Positions 62,795-64,000 of a DNA stretch of 64,000 nt are shown piece by piece (the first letter of the stretch is position 1; each line of letters opens with the position of its first letter). The notes under the pieces were generated by a model. The model was not told the DNA's origin. It saw only the letters and a program-made list of their open reading frames with translations, and ran no database searches. The DNA is from Cellvibrionales bacterium UBA4451 (GTDB lineage: Bacteria > Pseudomonadota > Gammaproteobacteria > Pseudomonadales > Porticoccaceae), in assembly GCA_002390285.1 (NCBI GenBank), contig DGPB01000011.1, forward strand, positions 1-64,000, in the 5' to 3' direction. The position numbers and the translations under genes were made by a program.

Positions 62795-64000
62795 TTACCG
62801 ATAGTCACGGCGAAAAGGCGGCAAATCATCCAGTAATTGCTTGCCGTAACGCTTTGTGACAATACGCCGGTCCAAGATGGTGATCCGTCCTACATCAGTT
62901 TCGGTACGGATTAGTCTGCCACAGGCTTGATGTAGTCGTAGGGATGCATCTGGCAGCATCAGCTCCATAAAAGCATTGCCTCCCTTCTTCTCCAACCACT
63001 CGGAGAGCGTCGAGTGTACCGGGTCATCCGGTACCGCAAAGGGTATTTTTGCAATCACTACATGGCCGCAATATTTGCCTGGAAAATCCATTCCCTCGGC
63101 AAAGCTGGCTAGGCCAAAAATAACGCTACCATCACCGGCATCGATCGCCGCCTTGTGGCGCCGGACAATTTCCTGATGCCCCCACTGCCCCTGAATGAGA
63201 ACTTGCCCTAAATACTCAGCGGGTAGTTGCTCATACACTAGCTCCATCTGCCGCTTGGAAGAAAACAGTACGAGAGAACCTTCCTGCCAATCAAGAATAT
63301 CAGGCAACTGAGCAATTAAGGCATCGGTGTGCGCTCTCGCATCGCTGGCATCAGCACCTATATCGGGTACAAATAGAACCCCGGCCTTAGCAAAATCAAA
63401 GGCGCCCGCGACCACTGAAAAATGAGTCTCATCAGGCAGGCCACAACGCTTCTGAAAGCTACTAAAAGAGCCCAGTGTTTGAAGCGTGGCTGATGTAATG
63501 ACCGCGCCATAACACCGCTGCCAGAGGCTACTCTTAAAAATACCCCCTGCATCAGTAGGCGATGCTGACAACTGGATATCCATGTTGCCGCCCAACCCCT
63601 CTTCAAGCGACAACCATCGAGCGTAAGGTGGACCCTTCCCCTGATCTTTCAGTGCATAGCACCTCCAGAGATGTTGCGCCGCTTCCACACGTCCCTGCCA
63701 GATGCCTACATTTTGAAACAATTGTTCTAGGTCTACCCTAGGCACGGGAAAATGTACTTCATCCATCCCGTCGCCAACACGATCGGAAAGAATTTCCAAT
63801 GTCGCAGCCAGAGAACTTAAACTTTCTGAGATATGCCCGGCCATCTCTCGAACATCTTCACCGGGGTCTCCACCAGGAAAACACCAACGATGATCGTCTT
63901 CACCTGATGTCTCTCGGTCTAGTCGTTTCTCAAACATCGGATAACTGAGCGCAAGCAACTTCTCAGTCGAGCTGGCAAGATTGGCTACTTTTTCGATTCG
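62795..64000 (-). CDS. dinG: ATP-dependent DNA helicase DinG, C-terminal part (cut by window edge)
   Basis: 402 codons of an XPD-like 5'-3' helicase; the N-terminus with Walker A and the Fe-S cluster lies outside. Seen: GAVITSATLQTLGSFSSF, LVLFSSKRQMELVYE, VIFGLASFAEGMDFPGK (motif V) and motif VI QACGRLIRTETDVGRI with RRIVTKRYGKQLLDDLPP near the end. DinG unwinds R-loops and D-loops; the DinG name (rather than YoaA) is favoured by this C-terminal pattern. Confidence 0.88.
   Translation of the reverse strand, partial: RIEKVANLASSTEKLLALSYPMFEKRLDRETSGEDDHRWCFPGGDPGEDVREMAGHISESLSSLAATLEILSDRVGDGMDEVHFPVPRVDLEQLFQNVGIWQGRVEAAQHLWRCYALKDQGKGPPYARWLSLEEGLGGNMDIQLSASPTDAGGIFKSSLWQRCYGAVITSATLQTLGSFSSFQKRCGLPDETHFSVVAGAFDFAKAGVLFVPDIGADASDARAHTDALIAQLPDILDWQEGSLVLFSSKRQMELVYEQLPAEYLGQVLIQGQWGHQEIVRRHKAAIDAGDGSVIFGLASFAEGMDFPGKYCGHVVIAKIPFAVPDDPVHSTLSEWLEKKGGNAFMELMLPDASLRLHQACGRLIRTETDVGRITILDRRIVTKRYGKQLLDDLPPFRRDYR

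Overview
The window is a 64 kb piece of a gammaproteobacterial chromosome. The block glmM-folP-ftsH-rlmE / yhbY / greA-carB-carA-dapB-dnaJ-dnaK-grpE / recN ... fur / bamE / ratB-ratA / smpB-ssrA is the gene order of Pseudomonas and its relatives. A GacA-box-driven, GGA-rich RNA of the RsmY/RsmZ type points the same way. Moderate base composition, two sodium-dependent (NSS) transporters and split xseB-ispA-dxs / dinG-yqcC neighbourhoods suggest a marine relative (Cellvibrionales/Spongiibacter-like). That placement is inference and not certain below the class.

Positions 1-23.3 kb are core housekeeping: peptidoglycan precursor (glmM), folate (folP), membrane proteolysis (ftsH), ribosome maturation (rlmE, yhbY), transcript cleavage (greA), arginine/pyrimidine supply (carAB), lysine/peptidoglycan (dapB), heat shock (grpE-dnaK-dnaJ, with a clear sigma-32 promoter), recombination repair (recN), iron control (fur), outer-membrane assembly (bamE) and trans-translation (smpB with tmRNA). 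Upstream of carA lies an unannotated leader: a sigma-70 promoter, a 34-codon arginine-rich reading frame and a 14-bp intrinsic terminator overlapping that frame. This is the layout of an arginine-sensing attenuator.

Positions 24.0-39.7 kb are a tandem array of two mobile elements at the 3' end of the tmRNA gene. The last 16 nt of tmRNA plus 14 nt of flank recur identically at 24031, 30961 and 39651. The sequence right of all three copies is homologous (left ends), and the sequence left of copies 2 and 3 is homologous (right ends). Both elements therefore share recombination ends, yet neither encodes a recognisable integrase. Element 1 (6.9 kb) carries a czcI-CBA-type heavy-metal efflux system. 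Element 2 (8.7 kb) carries envelope and ion stress genes (mscS, corA, mgtC, ptsP), a DUF155 gene broken by a stop codon, rimK, an AstE-like zinc hydrolase and the first 23 codons of a probable RimK-associated protease. A third left end starts at 39667 with no matching right end found.

Positions 39.8-57.6 kb are accessory or mixed: a Kef-type antiporter, remnants of a universal stress protein and of an IS3 transposase, a Lon-like protease, a tripartite-type RND pump lacking its outer-membrane partner, a DegQ/MucD protease, a second universal stress protein, a quinone-oxidoreductase-like enzyme, an NSS transporter and an HNH nuclease. Positions 57.7-64 kb return to the core: two adjacent small RNAs on the minus strand (the upstream one Rsm-like with a GacA box), then xseB-ispA-dxs, a dienoyl-CoA-reductase-like SDR, yqcC and the 3' part of dinG.
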